Part shown: piece by piece, positions 11,772 through 21,820 of the stretch
How the letters are laid out: each line of letters opens with the position of its first letter
Position numbering within the stretch: the stretch's first letter is position 1
NCBI GenBank assembly: GCA_009829735.1
Contig: CM020620.1
Span: 16,155,186-16,219,185 of the forward strand
Length of the DNA stretch: 64,000 nt
Direction: 5' to 3'
DNA from: Pyropia yezoensis
Lineage: Eukaryota > Rhodophyta > Bangiophyceae > Bangiales > Bangiaceae
Notes under the pieces: generated by a model
Told to the model about the DNA's origin: nothing
The model's input: only the letters and a program-made list of their open reading frames with translations
Database searches by the model: none
Made by a program: the position numbers and the translations under genes

Positions 11772-12810
11772 CGCGGGGAGGCCCCCCGATGTGCGCTAGC
11801 ACAAAAAACAATTTATTTTAATAACTACGTGAACTACGCTGGGAAAGCTGTGTAAATGCGTACTTGAAGCCCTTGGCCCCCCCCCCCCCGACTTGCCCAG
11901 TGAGTGCTCGGGTGCCTCGGGAGCAATCGCGTACCGCGTATCCAGATACGCCTGACATGTACGCGCGTGTTGCTCTTGAACGCAATACGCTTCAAGAGCT
12001 CTTATATGGACGTTATCTGCTATCTGGCCATCCATCAACACCCAAGCGCGGACTCCCTCCGCGCTGCCCATTTTTCTCCGCTTCAGAAAGCTCTCTTCCG
12101 ACAAAAAAAAGCACCCAGGTGGTCCCCATGTGCGTGGTCGTGCCACACTCAGCGTGGTTCAGATGCTCACAGCGCACCGCTCAATCTGATGGGGCGCGGA
12201 TCGGGCGTTTTCTCTAGCTCAATGGACTGGTCGAAATTAATCAAATGGATCTTCCAGTTTGTAGGGCTCCGCTCGCTTGTCGCTCGAAGAGAACAGAAGC
12301 ACACAGAAGATGAATACAAAATCGTCCTCGGCCCGCTCGCACAATTTTGGTGCTCTTTTTGTAGTGCTCGAGCACCGTGCATCTCAGCGGGAGTGCTCGG
12401 CAGTTGACTCATACTGGCTATTGCGATAGTCCGAATGTTGGTGGTTGGGGCATGTGTACGACAGCAGGATAACCAGTGGCGGCTGACAGCACTTCAGCAA
12501 ATGCCGTTCAAGAAGGGCATGAAAACGACGCAGTAATGCCGTGGCTCTCGGATCCCGGAAAAGCGCGATTGGCCGCAGGTCCTGAGGAATCTCTATCAGA
12601 GAGCTCGCAGGTTACAATGCTGTTGTTTTATCCCACGACCTCCCGTGCTTCTTCTCGATTCCAGCCGAGTCCTGGGAACGAACAATTGGGAGGCTTTAGC
12701 TCCTCTCGGATCTTTAGAGGATCGGCTCTGAAATCGGTCGAAAAAGGCCGACCGCTTTGTTTGCACCCCAATACGAGGCCATTGGTCGCGGCAGCAAGAT
12801 CTGTGTCATA
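11772..12810. other. Intergenic, no supported gene
   Basis: No domain or RNA gene was recognised. An ORF on plus near 11904-12407 shows no motif. At 12475 the word CAGTGGCGGCTG resembles a hAT terminus, but no matching inverted end was found. Confidence 0.35.
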
Positions 12811-13262
12811 TTGCAGTACCCCGAATTTTGTCTTATGGCGACAACGACAACAGCAGACCCACAACAGACCATCGGCATGCCTCAGATTGCGCACCACTGG
12901 CCAATCGGTGCTCCGCGTTAGTGTGGAAACAAAGAGATCTGACAGTTTCTCGAGATTTCTGCCCACATCCAAGAAGGAACAGGCATCGCAGGAGCCAGCT
13001 GCGACCTCTTCCAGTGCTCTTGAGCGGATCGGGCCGAGATAGAGGGAAATCAGACAAGATCATGAGAGAAAACAGCAGCTAATTGACCAATCAGCGTTCG
13101 GTACCAGATCCGGCGCGACCGCAGCCCATCGTCGCATGATCAAAAGGTGAGCCCCACAGCACGCTATTCGTCCGCTGCGAGCTCCCAGGACGTGGTTGGC
13201 TCATGGCCTTGTTATCACGCTGTTGCTCTTCTCTCCATTTGACGAAATTCAGAGAACTCAAG
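12811..13262 (+). mobile_element. TA-flanked MITE, family B copy 1
   Basis: Left terminus TTGCAGTACCCCGAATTTTG after TA (12809-12810). The right terminus is a diverged inverted copy (GACGAAATTCAGAGAACTCA) followed by TA (13263-13264). It is 452 bp with no coding capacity. It shares interior blocks with 46919-47370, including GGAACAGGCATC and ACCAATCAGCGTTCGGTACC. Confidence 0.8.
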
Positions 13263-13430
13263 TATCATTGGTCAACCATTGTCGTACTTCCGACTTTGAG
13301 AAACGCCAAGGTTGGGAGGACTGCATTAAATCGCATGTGCGGATCATGTCGCGCCATGAGGCCTGACACCTGAGCCTGCCCTCACATGAGTCCTGCTCGT
13401 ACCCAGTCACGATCCATGATGTGACAAAAT

Positions 13431-13502
13431 AGGCACAACTGGGATTCGAACCCAGGATCTTATCATTACGAGTGACACGCTTTACCCCTAAGCCATTGCG
13501 CC
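13431..13502 (-). tRNA. tRNA-Thr (anticodon CGT)
   Basis: On the minus strand a complete 72-nt cloverleaf folds: acceptor GGCGCAA/TTGTGCC (one G-U), T8 G9, D arm GCTT-AGGGGTA-AAGC, anticodon arm TGTCA-CTCGTAA-TGATA, 5-nt variable loop AGATC, T arm CTGGG-TTCGAAT-CCCAG, discriminator T. The anticodon CGT reads ACG (Thr). All invariant positions (U8, A14, G18G19, TTC) are present, there is no intron, and CCA is not encoded. It lies between two family-B MITEs. It is probably functional; a tRNA-derived repeat is less likely because the stems are intact. Confidence 0.92.
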
Positions 13503-13615
13503 CTTGAACATCAACCGTGTAATGCTGATTTGTACATCAAAGTATAATGGTTCTTGAACGACCGTGCCTTTTTCTGTGCACTTGACAACGGTACAACCTG
13601 CTGGGATGCACACTA

Positions 13616-14087
13616 TGGCTGAGTGCCCAATTCAAGCCGATCCAGCCAGGAACACAAGCGAACTGCAGATGACCAATGGCAGGCCTCAGATGAGGCCCCT
13701 GTGACCACAGCTGGTTCCCTTCCGACCAATGACAGGTCCGCATGGGGGTCCGTTGAAGAGCAAACGGAGGATCTGAGACTTCCTAAGGACTTCTCGACCA
13801 CATTTGCACCAGTTGCCAGCTGCACAACTGATCAGTGGCCACCTGCTGGGGACGCCGCATGTGATGGAGGAGAAAAGATCGAGATCGGACGAGAAAACAG
13901 AGGTGTTCTGACCAATCAGCGTTCAGTTCGAGACTCACGGTCTCCGCAGCCAATAAAATGCTTCTAGGGATCTGAGCGTCACCGCACGCTATTGGTTACT
14001 TACAGGACACTGGCACGCCATTGGCTCAACCTCGTGTTCATGTGCTTGCGTTCTTGCTCGGATCGGCCAAACTCCGGCACATAGCAA
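13616..14087 (+). mobile_element. TA-flanked MITE, family B copy 2 (diverged)
   Basis: Left end TGGCTGAGTGCCCAATTCAA after TA and right end GGCCAAACTCCGGCACATAG followed by CAA and TA are degenerate versions of the family-B termini. The interior keeps GACCAATCAGCGTTC and CAGCCAATAAAA-type blocks. It is older than the other three copies. Confidence 0.6.
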
Positions 14088-16267
14088 TACTCAAGACGAT
14101 GTACGTAGTTGCAGTGACTTGCCTTCCTGAGAAAAACCTGTCCGAAGGACCTTGAGGCTTCGAGCGCACACTTTACATACGGATTGGGGGCACGCACGCC
14201 CTCGCAACATAGCCTCACCAAGGGATGTGCCTTCTGAACACAGTGCCGGTTACGGAGAACTCCTGTATCTCCTCTGCGTTAGTCGCAAACAATATGTACA
14301 GCCCGGGGACAAATATTTAATGAAAGGGCGCGAACATCGGCGCTGCAGACCATTTGCGCCGTCAACGACACACTATTTTCTTCGTGTTTGTCGGCTTCTG
14401 TCCTTGAAGAGTAAGACCAAAGCGAGTAATCTGTCCGATACATGAGAGCCGCGTTAAGCCTTAAACTGCGGCAGGATGAGCAACAGCGGAGGAATTGCAA
14501 AGCGGTCAGTCGATGACCGCCACAACTCCTGTTCCACTCTGGCCCCAGAATGACAATTTACGGTACTGTGGCACAGGTGCTTGACTGCCCGTAACTGGCG
14601 AAGGCTCTTGCAACATCAGCTAGGCGTGGACCAGCGGGGGGAGATACTCGATTGGTGTAGACAAAGTGCGGATCATCAACGAGGAAATGGGATCGACCGA
14701 CCGCAAGAGGGGAAAGCGATAGCTAAAACCGATAATGCGGCGAAGACACTTATTTATCGCCGGGACATTCGATGGGGATGAAGCCGGCCGGACGGCGACG
14801 GGGAGCCCGCGCGATGCATGTAATGCCGAAGGAACATGCTGGTCGTTCGTACAGAGAAAAGACGTCGTAAATGACTCTGTGGAGAACAACAAACTGAAAG
14901 AGCCCCCAACGCTGTTAAGGAGACGACAGTGACGGGCCCACTGCTGTGCGGAAAATACTCAAGACGCGTATTCCCCCCCCATTTTTCAGCCTCAGCGCCC
15001 CTGGTCTTGGCCGTCTCAGCAGAAGCGCCCGCTGCGGTATCATCAGTGCGACTGCGAGAGACAGGGGCCTCATAACGCATGATGCTCGTGCTTGTTCTGG
15101 TGGCGGGGACTGCGTTGACCGCGCCGTTGGGGTCGTCGGCGTCAGAAGATGCTTGTCTAATCTTGCTGCGCTTCACAAGACGCTTTTTTTAGACCCGATA
15201 GAACGGAAAAAGGCCTGGGTGCAATAAAAAAATGTCACAATTCCCGAATCCACGTGGAAAGTTTTTTGTCAGCAGCCGCAAAACATGCAACGCACGCAAC
15301 CACGTGAGTACATCCTAATGCGAGGTCTGTCTCTCTATCTTCTGGCCGCTGGCCGACTGGCTATTCGACGGCTGTAAAGCAGCCTCGCACACGGGCGTGG
15401 GGCGCAAGGCAGCAACGTCTCACGTTCACGCCGCCCATCCCGCCTTACATATCCCCCTCCCCCACCTCATTGCTGCATCTCATTACCTACCCCCGCCCCC
15501 ATCGACCCTCTCCGCGCCCACTGCCGACGTCGCCCAGCACTCTCCGCCGCGCGCTCCATATCCTCACGTACCTTCTCCCGGCCACTACTCGTTGTGGATA
15601 GCGGTGCTTGGCCTACATGCTCACCACGAACGCACTTCTCAGCCTGGTCCCTTCGACGGGCTCGGAGTTCCTCGGCGCGCGGGCCCGCTGGGACACCTGC
15701 ATCTCGTCCTGCTCGTGTTTCCGCGTGACCTCCACCGGACTCACAGCTGCGGTAGCCACGGCGGCAACCTTTGGGCAGGCGGAAGTCGCACATATGGCTT
15801 CCGCTACCTGTCGCCCCGACTAATAGTGGCAACCCCCCTCCCCACCTTCCGTACTCTGTGATGTTCGATTTGTTCTGCCAGGCTAGCGCCTACGCCTACC
15901 TTGCATCCACCACAGAGACAGAGGCACGCTTTGTCATCTTTAAGTTCGAGCGCGGCACGGCGGCGCCCGGCACCATCCAGAGCTACCCGACGCCGATCAA
16001 GGCTGTGTACACCCTCATTGGATGAGACAAGCCGGAGGTTGGGCCCATGCACGTTGCCGTGCGGCAGGGCTACGCGCTGACGCACGCAAGCCAACACCTG
16101 GGGCTGTGCGTTAAGCGGTTGGCCCCGCCCGCCGCCATGCTGATTCGCTTCGCGCGATTGAAGCTGACCGCCGACGACGTCGCACTAAGGCGAAGCCTGG
16201 CCGGCCTCACCATGACGGCCCTGACGTTTTCGCGCCCCGGAGAAAGGGCCAATCCCTCTACGACAAC
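14088..16267. other. Mostly unrecognised; coding-like scraps from 15.6 kb
   Basis: No RNA gene or known domain. From about 15600 several frames in turn give protein-like segments (TAAVATAATFGQAEVAHMAS near 15750, and a frame from 15861 with the segment EARFVIFKFERGTAAPGTI), separated by stops and frame changes. This could be a decayed gene of unknown family. Confidence 0.25.
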
Positions 16268-16549
16268 ATGGCCCTCTACAAGGACGCCATCCAAGTCGAG
16301 AAACCGGGCTGCAAGCACGGCGGCCGCACCGACGCCGAGCGCATCTTCAATGACGTCCGAAGATGCCCCCGCCTCAAACAGGAAGCGCCTTTCGACGTGG
16401 TTGACGACCACTTCAAGGCGGTACAGCTGTGCAAGGGCGATGATGACCAGCCACTCTACAACAAGATTGGCGATCTCCGCGCGCAACCCACCGAGGTGGC
16501 CACCGTCTGGATGTTGTGCTATAAACTCGATCCTCTCAGACACGTGTGA
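16268..16549 (+). CDS. Unrecognised 93-codon ORF, possibly part of a decayed gene
   Basis: ATG 16268 to TGA 16547-16549. Composition is soluble, mixed-charge and protein-like (RIFNDVRRCPRLKQEAPF, FKAVQLCKGDDDQPLYNKIG), unlike nearby shadow ORFs. I recognise no family. The frame just upstream, in a different phase (from 16047), is also protein-like, so this may be the tail of a longer frame-disrupted gene. Confidence 0.3.
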   Translation: MALYKDAIQVEKPGCKHGGRTDAERIFNDVRRCPRLKQEAPFDVVDDHFKAVQLCKGDDDQPLYNKIGDLRAQPTEVATVWMLCYKLDPLRHV

Positions 16550-17079
16550 ATATCCGTCGGGGGAAAGGGACAGGTAACACAGAAAGGGGAACTACGAGAG
16601 TGGTGTGCCTGTTGCCTCACGTGCCTACTGTCAGAGCCAACAGATACGCACGGTAGTGCACACGGGGAAGAGGAAAGCAAACGCGCAGTTGTCTCTTTCC
16701 CTGAGGGCGCGGGCCGAGGGCGCCTCGCTGTCTCTCTTAACGTGCATCTGGAGGAGCCTCGGCACGTTGCCCAGGTAGCCCCCCCCCTTACCCCCTAGTG
16801 TCCCCGACCCGAGTCTGACCTCGTCAGGTCGGGGGCCACTATCACTACTAATTCTATTCTCCCTCACTAATCTCACACTCAAATTCTCTCAAATCAAGTC
16901 CCTCACAAATATGCAAGAACCCATCAGAAGTCCCTCTCTCACGTGTGGGTAGCGTAGTCCACCGCATTCCAGTGCCTGGAACGGGCCACGGCCGCCATCC
17001 ATCCCTACACGGCGGGCGTGTCCTGGCACCTGGTGCCTCCTGGTCGCCATCCCGGGTCGGCGCCAAGTCAGGGCCAGGG

Positions 17080-17493
17080 ATGCTACAGATGCGCGAGGGC
17101 CTTCATCTTCTGGGCACCGACGCCCACGAGAGCGCCTTTGAATTCGGCCACGCCCTCCGTGCCCTCGGCGCCACAGCGTACCGTGTCATCGGCGGGGAGC
17201 GCGACGCCATCGCCCGCCTAATGGGCATGAAAGACAAGGCCAAAGACGTAGTCTCTACCAGCTTCGTGGACTCCCTCGCGATGCTCAACGACGCGGCACG
17301 GCAAGTGAAAGACCGCAACCTGATCACTCGCCCATTACGGCAATCAACCACGCGGCGTCTATCCTGTACAGTGGCTTCTAAGCGCCAGCACTGCGAGGCG
17401 GGGTATGACCCGGTTTCGAGCGCAGCGGCCGCCGGGGAGTACCCCGGCGCAAGTGCGAGGCAGGCGCGAGAGCCGCAAGGGCGGCGGCCCTGA
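17080..17493 (+). CDS. Unrecognised 137-codon ORF
   Basis: ATG 17080 (MLQMREGLHLLG) to TGA 17491-17493. The first 95 residues look like a helical soluble protein (SAFEFGHALRALGATAYRVI, MKDKAKDVVSTSFVDSLAML). The remainder degenerates into basic low-complexity sequence, suggesting the true end is lost or an intron is present. No family is recognised. Confidence 0.3.
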   Translation: MLQMREGLHLLGTDAHESAFEFGHALRALGATAYRVIGGERDAIARLMGMKDKAKDVVSTSFVDSLAMLNDAARQVKDRNLITRPLRQSTTRRLSCTVASKRQHCEAGYDPVSSAAAAGEYPGASARQAREPQGRRP

Positions 17494-18066
17494 CGATCGA
17501 GCCCGTCGAGTAGCCGGTCCGGACGTGCACCGTGCGGCAGCTGAGAGATGGATCAGCACCCACCTCCTTGCCTCTCGTCGCCGTCGCGGCGTCGCGGCCA
17601 CCGCCTGCGCCCGCCCGGCGAGCACCTTTCGGCCTCTCCATTCACCTCCGCACCTAACGCACGCTGCATACAGCGCGCCTGATCTCCTCGTCTTCTACAG
17701 CCAGGCGGTTGGGGGCTCCTTATCTTACTTGTCTCCCTGTTCAATATCTGGGTAAGCTTTCCGTATGGTCTGGGTGCTAGACGCCTAATACGTGACACGA
17801 CTAGACAACGCTCGTTTCCCTGCTGTGTGCTTGGTTTTGTTGGTTGTTTTCGCGCACGTTCATTTCCTCGGCATCACCGCACACACGACCTTCTCCCACA
17901 CGCATATCCCCGACACGCAGCACACTTATTGTCAGAGCCGATCGGCCGACAAGTCTGTCGAATAGGCGATCACAGTAGACGGCCCGGTCAGCGCCGCTGG
18001 CGCACGACACCCGCGCTTCTCCTCGTCATCAGCTTCGTCACCACGAGCATCGTCGCCCCCAACCAC

Positions 18067-18814
18067 TCAGTCCGTCCGCTTTGGCATGATCTCGTCAGGC
18101 TTCGCAGGGTACAGCCTCATCACCAGCACCGTCGCTCGGTCGGTCGCGCAGCCGTCGGGCGTCAAGTAAATGACATTGCCAGCAGCGTCGCGTAAATCTG
18201 CAGAAGTCTCCTGGCAGAAGAAGTTGGCTTCGTATGCGTCGGCGAGCGCCAGCCAATCCCGGCCCAAGCACTCGGACTTCAGAGCCGAAACGGGGGTAGA
18301 GATCGAGTCCTCAACACGCCTGGTTGGACGACGTACTTGATGAAGCAGCGGCCTCGCGCATGAAACCGTCAACGACGCGGTCGTCCATCGAGGAAGCGCT
18401 ACGAGACGCCGTCGATGGAGTTGCCAGGGCGTGGAACAGAGCGGCGTTCATCGACAGGCGATTTAACTCGCAAAGAAGCTCGGTAGCGACCGAGAAGAAA
18501 GCACCACCAGAGCGCGCTCCCCGACAGAGTCGAAAACCTCGATGAATGCGTTCGTGCCGGCGTTATTCAAAGTGTTGGCGTTTACCGTAAACAAAGGAGG
18601 AAATACCTGAGAAAGGGAGAAGGCACTTCGCGTACGCAAGCGGGAGCGGCATGCGCCGCATGTAGGTCTCCGGCTGGTCGGACATGGCGAGTTCCATAAG
18701 AATGTCGCTCTTGGCACGCAGGGGACGTTCTTTGGCATTCCTCAAAGCTGGAACATGGACCTTCACGGAAGCAACCGGCGGGAAAAAGGAAACAATAAAT
18801 AAATAAATACTCAC
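18067..18814 (-). pseudogene. Unrecognised frame-disrupted coding region
   Basis: On the minus strand three successive frames read like protein: about 18814-18600 (ERPLRAKSDILMELAMSDQP), 18600-18463 (NTLNNAGTNAFIEVFDSVGE) and 18310-18067 (LALADAYEANFFCQETSADL, then YLTPDGCATDRATVLVMRLY). They are separated by stops and phase changes. They may be exons or a decayed gene; no family is recognised. Confidence 0.3.
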
Positions 18815-20743
18815 GTGGCTATGAAGGCATTATTATGAACGAAGAGCGTGGGTGACAGAGCATAACATTTAAAACAGAGAGTGGACAAAACACGGTTGCG
18901 CGGTCAGACTACACCTCGCAGGATGATGTCTTCAGCTTGGGACCTGGCAATCATGTGAATTTGTGGACACGCGACGCCCTCATTGATACATTATAAACCA
19001 ACATCGCCATTCTTGACTGGGCGACGTTCCATTGAGTGGAGTAAGTTCCGGTTCTGGTCGTTCTACAGGTCGCGCTCGACGCGCCGAGGTGTCGTAAAAA
19101 TCGACCGCCCGCCACGGATATACTTAGCGAAGGTACGAACAGTCCTCCCGGGCGATATGAAAACCGAAGAAAGAGCGGCGACGATGGATAGGTTCCAGAC
19201 GAACAAGGCACCCACTCTTTAGAACGTCTAAACGGCGACGACGCGGCCCGGTGCAGCATGCAAGCGCGGGTGGTGCGCCCCGCGCGCAAGAAACTTGTTT
19301 ATCGGTGGCGCCACCATTGGGACGAGGGAACGAGGTTAACGCGGAAGGTGCTGTGCCTGGCCAGCTTGCTGAGCGTGCCCTTGGTACGTCGGGCGCGGTC
19401 ATGAGCATCGAGGAACGTCGCACGTCTTCTCCATTTAAGGCGTTTTCTCACGCCCGATTGATTGCCCCGTTCCAAGGTTTCAACGTAAAGTCAGTCAGAC
19501 AGCGAGAATGCTCGGCAGATCAGAAATTAATCGTTTCTGGAAGCGCACACGCGCGCTCAGGCCTGTGCGAGATAAGAGAAACTTCAAAACGAGATTTCCC
19601 AATCGAGATTTGCCAAATAGTGGCGTTGTGGAGTTGCGCACCGCGACCCGAACAAGAGGATGCCGGTGCGTGGCGATGTGCGAGCAAGTGAGTGACTCCT
19701 TGCGAGTCACCAGCAGCGCCGACCACATCCCTGGCCGCCCTGCGCGAGGGCATGAAACAACAATTTTGACGACTTCCTATCCTCGCCGTTCGGTCACAGT
19801 GCGCAAGCGGCGACCAGGAATCGGCGCGGCCGAAAAAAAAGTCTCGCCTGGCCTCCTCCCACGACTGGGTGATCATGTCTGGGCCCACGTGAGGCTGTGT
19901 GATACTGAGCACACACGCACGTCGGGGGGGCAACAGCTCTTCTCCAGAACCACACGCCCACACAACATGCAGGATGCTTTTTTGACTGGCCAGTGGCGGA
20001 AAGAATAGCCTCGGTACGGGGCAAGATCAGCTCCTGATGTGCTCATGACGTCGGGCAAGCCGCACTCGCTGGCGATCCAACAGCAGGACTCATCCTGGGC
20101 GGCCTTGCGCATCGGTTGGCAGCAAGACTGTGCACTGCTTCATGTCCTCTCGGATCGGTCGCAGGGCGCGGGGGGGATACCGACACCGGGGCAAGCCAAC
20201 AGCTTCTGTTCCATCCACATGTTATTGTTTAGCGGCAGCACTCTCAGTCGCTCTCTTTGGCGCGCAACTTGGGCTTGTGACTGGAAATCATGTTCATTTC
20301 TCGGGCATGCTCCTCAATGTGTCCCCATGTGATCAGCCGAACGAGCGCAAGATGGCGCACTGTCTTCGACACGAGACGAAGAGACGTACAGCGAGCAAGG
20401 TGCTCGGAAATGGACAGCGTCTACAGCGATCTTTGGCACCGTCAGCGACTGAACTTTATGGACTGTCGACGCGTGTGCTGGAACGAGTGGCAGCTGCCGA
20501 AAAAATTGCAGAGTAGAACTTCACACTAAAGACCTTGCGTGCTTCGATAGCAATCACACAAGAAATATGTTTCGAAATGGAAGGACCGCAGTAGCTTTCT
20601 TTGCCCAATTGCAATACAATCACGGGGAGATCAACAACAGCTGAGCTTTCTGCCATGCAAGAGAGCGCCACAAGTTGACTTTCGTGGGGATCGACAGCCG
20701 ATGACCTGAATATTTCCATGACCGTCCAGCACGCCCTATTGTA
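18815..20743. other. Intergenic, no supported gene
   Basis: ORFs occur on both strands but none has a domain or consistent composition. The region ends at TTGTA (20739-20743), the left target-site duplication of the copia element. Confidence 0.4.
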
Positions 20744-21580
20744 TGTTGGAGATTTGGGAAAGGGACTTACGGGCGCGGGTAGTGCCCGGAGGGTGACTTG
20801 GGCGGAGGACGTATCCGGCCTGCCTGGTGCAGGGAGCGGGGAGGGCGGACCTGGGCGGCCCCGCGGGAGCACCGGGAGGCTGGGGATGCGAGCGGCGCGG
20901 CCGGGCCGGCAGCGGACGGGATGGCGATGCCGGTGGCCGGGGGGTCGGCGGCGAGCGGCGACTCGGTGGCAGCAGGCGAGGAGGCGATCCCGGTGGCCGA
21001 AGGGGCAGGGTCGAGTGGCGACCCGCGGGCAGCAGGCACGGAGGGGCTCCCGGCAGGCGGGGGGTTGACGGCGGCCGGCGACCCGGCGGGGGTCCGCGGA
21101 TCGACCGCCTGAGCGGTTGGGGCGGGGCCCCAGGCGGGGGTGCCAGCCGGGCGGACGGGGGAGGGGTGGAGCAGGGGGGCGGGGGAGGCTACGACCATCA
21201 ACACCGGGACCGAGGGGGGATGTCTGCCAGGCGGCCGGGGAGCGACGGCCGGTGGCGGAGACGGGCGCCAAGGCCCAAGGACGGGGGAGGGTGGACAATG
21301 GGGCGCCTGGCGGACGAGGGGAGGGAGGGGGGGAGATCAACGGGCGGGTCCCCCGGCGGGATGCGGAACCACCGCACCGGGCGTGGGGGGGCGAGGAGAG
21401 CCGCACGATGGAGGGCTGGCGGCGGGTGAGCGGCCGGGAGGGGGCCGCTGCACCGCACGGCGCAAGCAGCGGGGGGCGGGAACCAAGGGGAAGTGGGGGG
21501 GGGGGACGCGGTTGCGTCTGGCTACGTGGGCGAGAGGAACAAGGTGAGAAGCCGCCAACCCTCCTTGTGGTGCGCCAACA
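20744..21580 (+). repeat. 5' LTR of copia copy 1
   Basis: Begins TGTTGGAGATTTGGG and ends GCGCCAACA immediately before the PBS. It matches 26646-27482 at a constant offset of 5902. The 3' copy has lost the TG start (GTTTAGAGATTT). Very GC-rich; long ORFs on both strands inside it are shadows. Confidence 0.93.
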
Positions 21581-21594
21581 GGTTATGGGCCCAT
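21581..21594 (+). other. Primer-binding site, half-tRNA type (initiator tRNA-Met)
   Basis: GGTTATGGGCCCA directly abuts the 5' LTR and is the complement of the anticodon stem-loop of eukaryotic initiator tRNA-Met (TGGGCCCATAACC). Drosophila copia is known to prime from an internally cleaved initiator tRNA at this region. Use of the same mechanism here is inferred from the sequence match. Confidence 0.85.
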
Positions 21595-21820
21595 ATCTGC
21601 TACGCTTGCTGCGTGTGTGAAGCAAGGACTTGCGGTCGGGCGGCCGCTTGAGCGGTGGTGTGGCATGTGTGGGACAGCGCGGGTGACGGTCGTCAGCTGG
21701 GGCGCACGTGCGGGTACGGGTCGCGGCCGGGCTGGACGCGGCTGGCGGAGAAGATCAAGTGCTGCGCGTAGGCGGCAAGTGCAAGGGCAGCGGCTGCAGT
21801 GGCTGACGACGACGGCCATC

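Noticed and set aside
12470-12500. hAT terminus CAGTGGCGG
   Set aside because: No matching inverted end or 8-bp duplication found.
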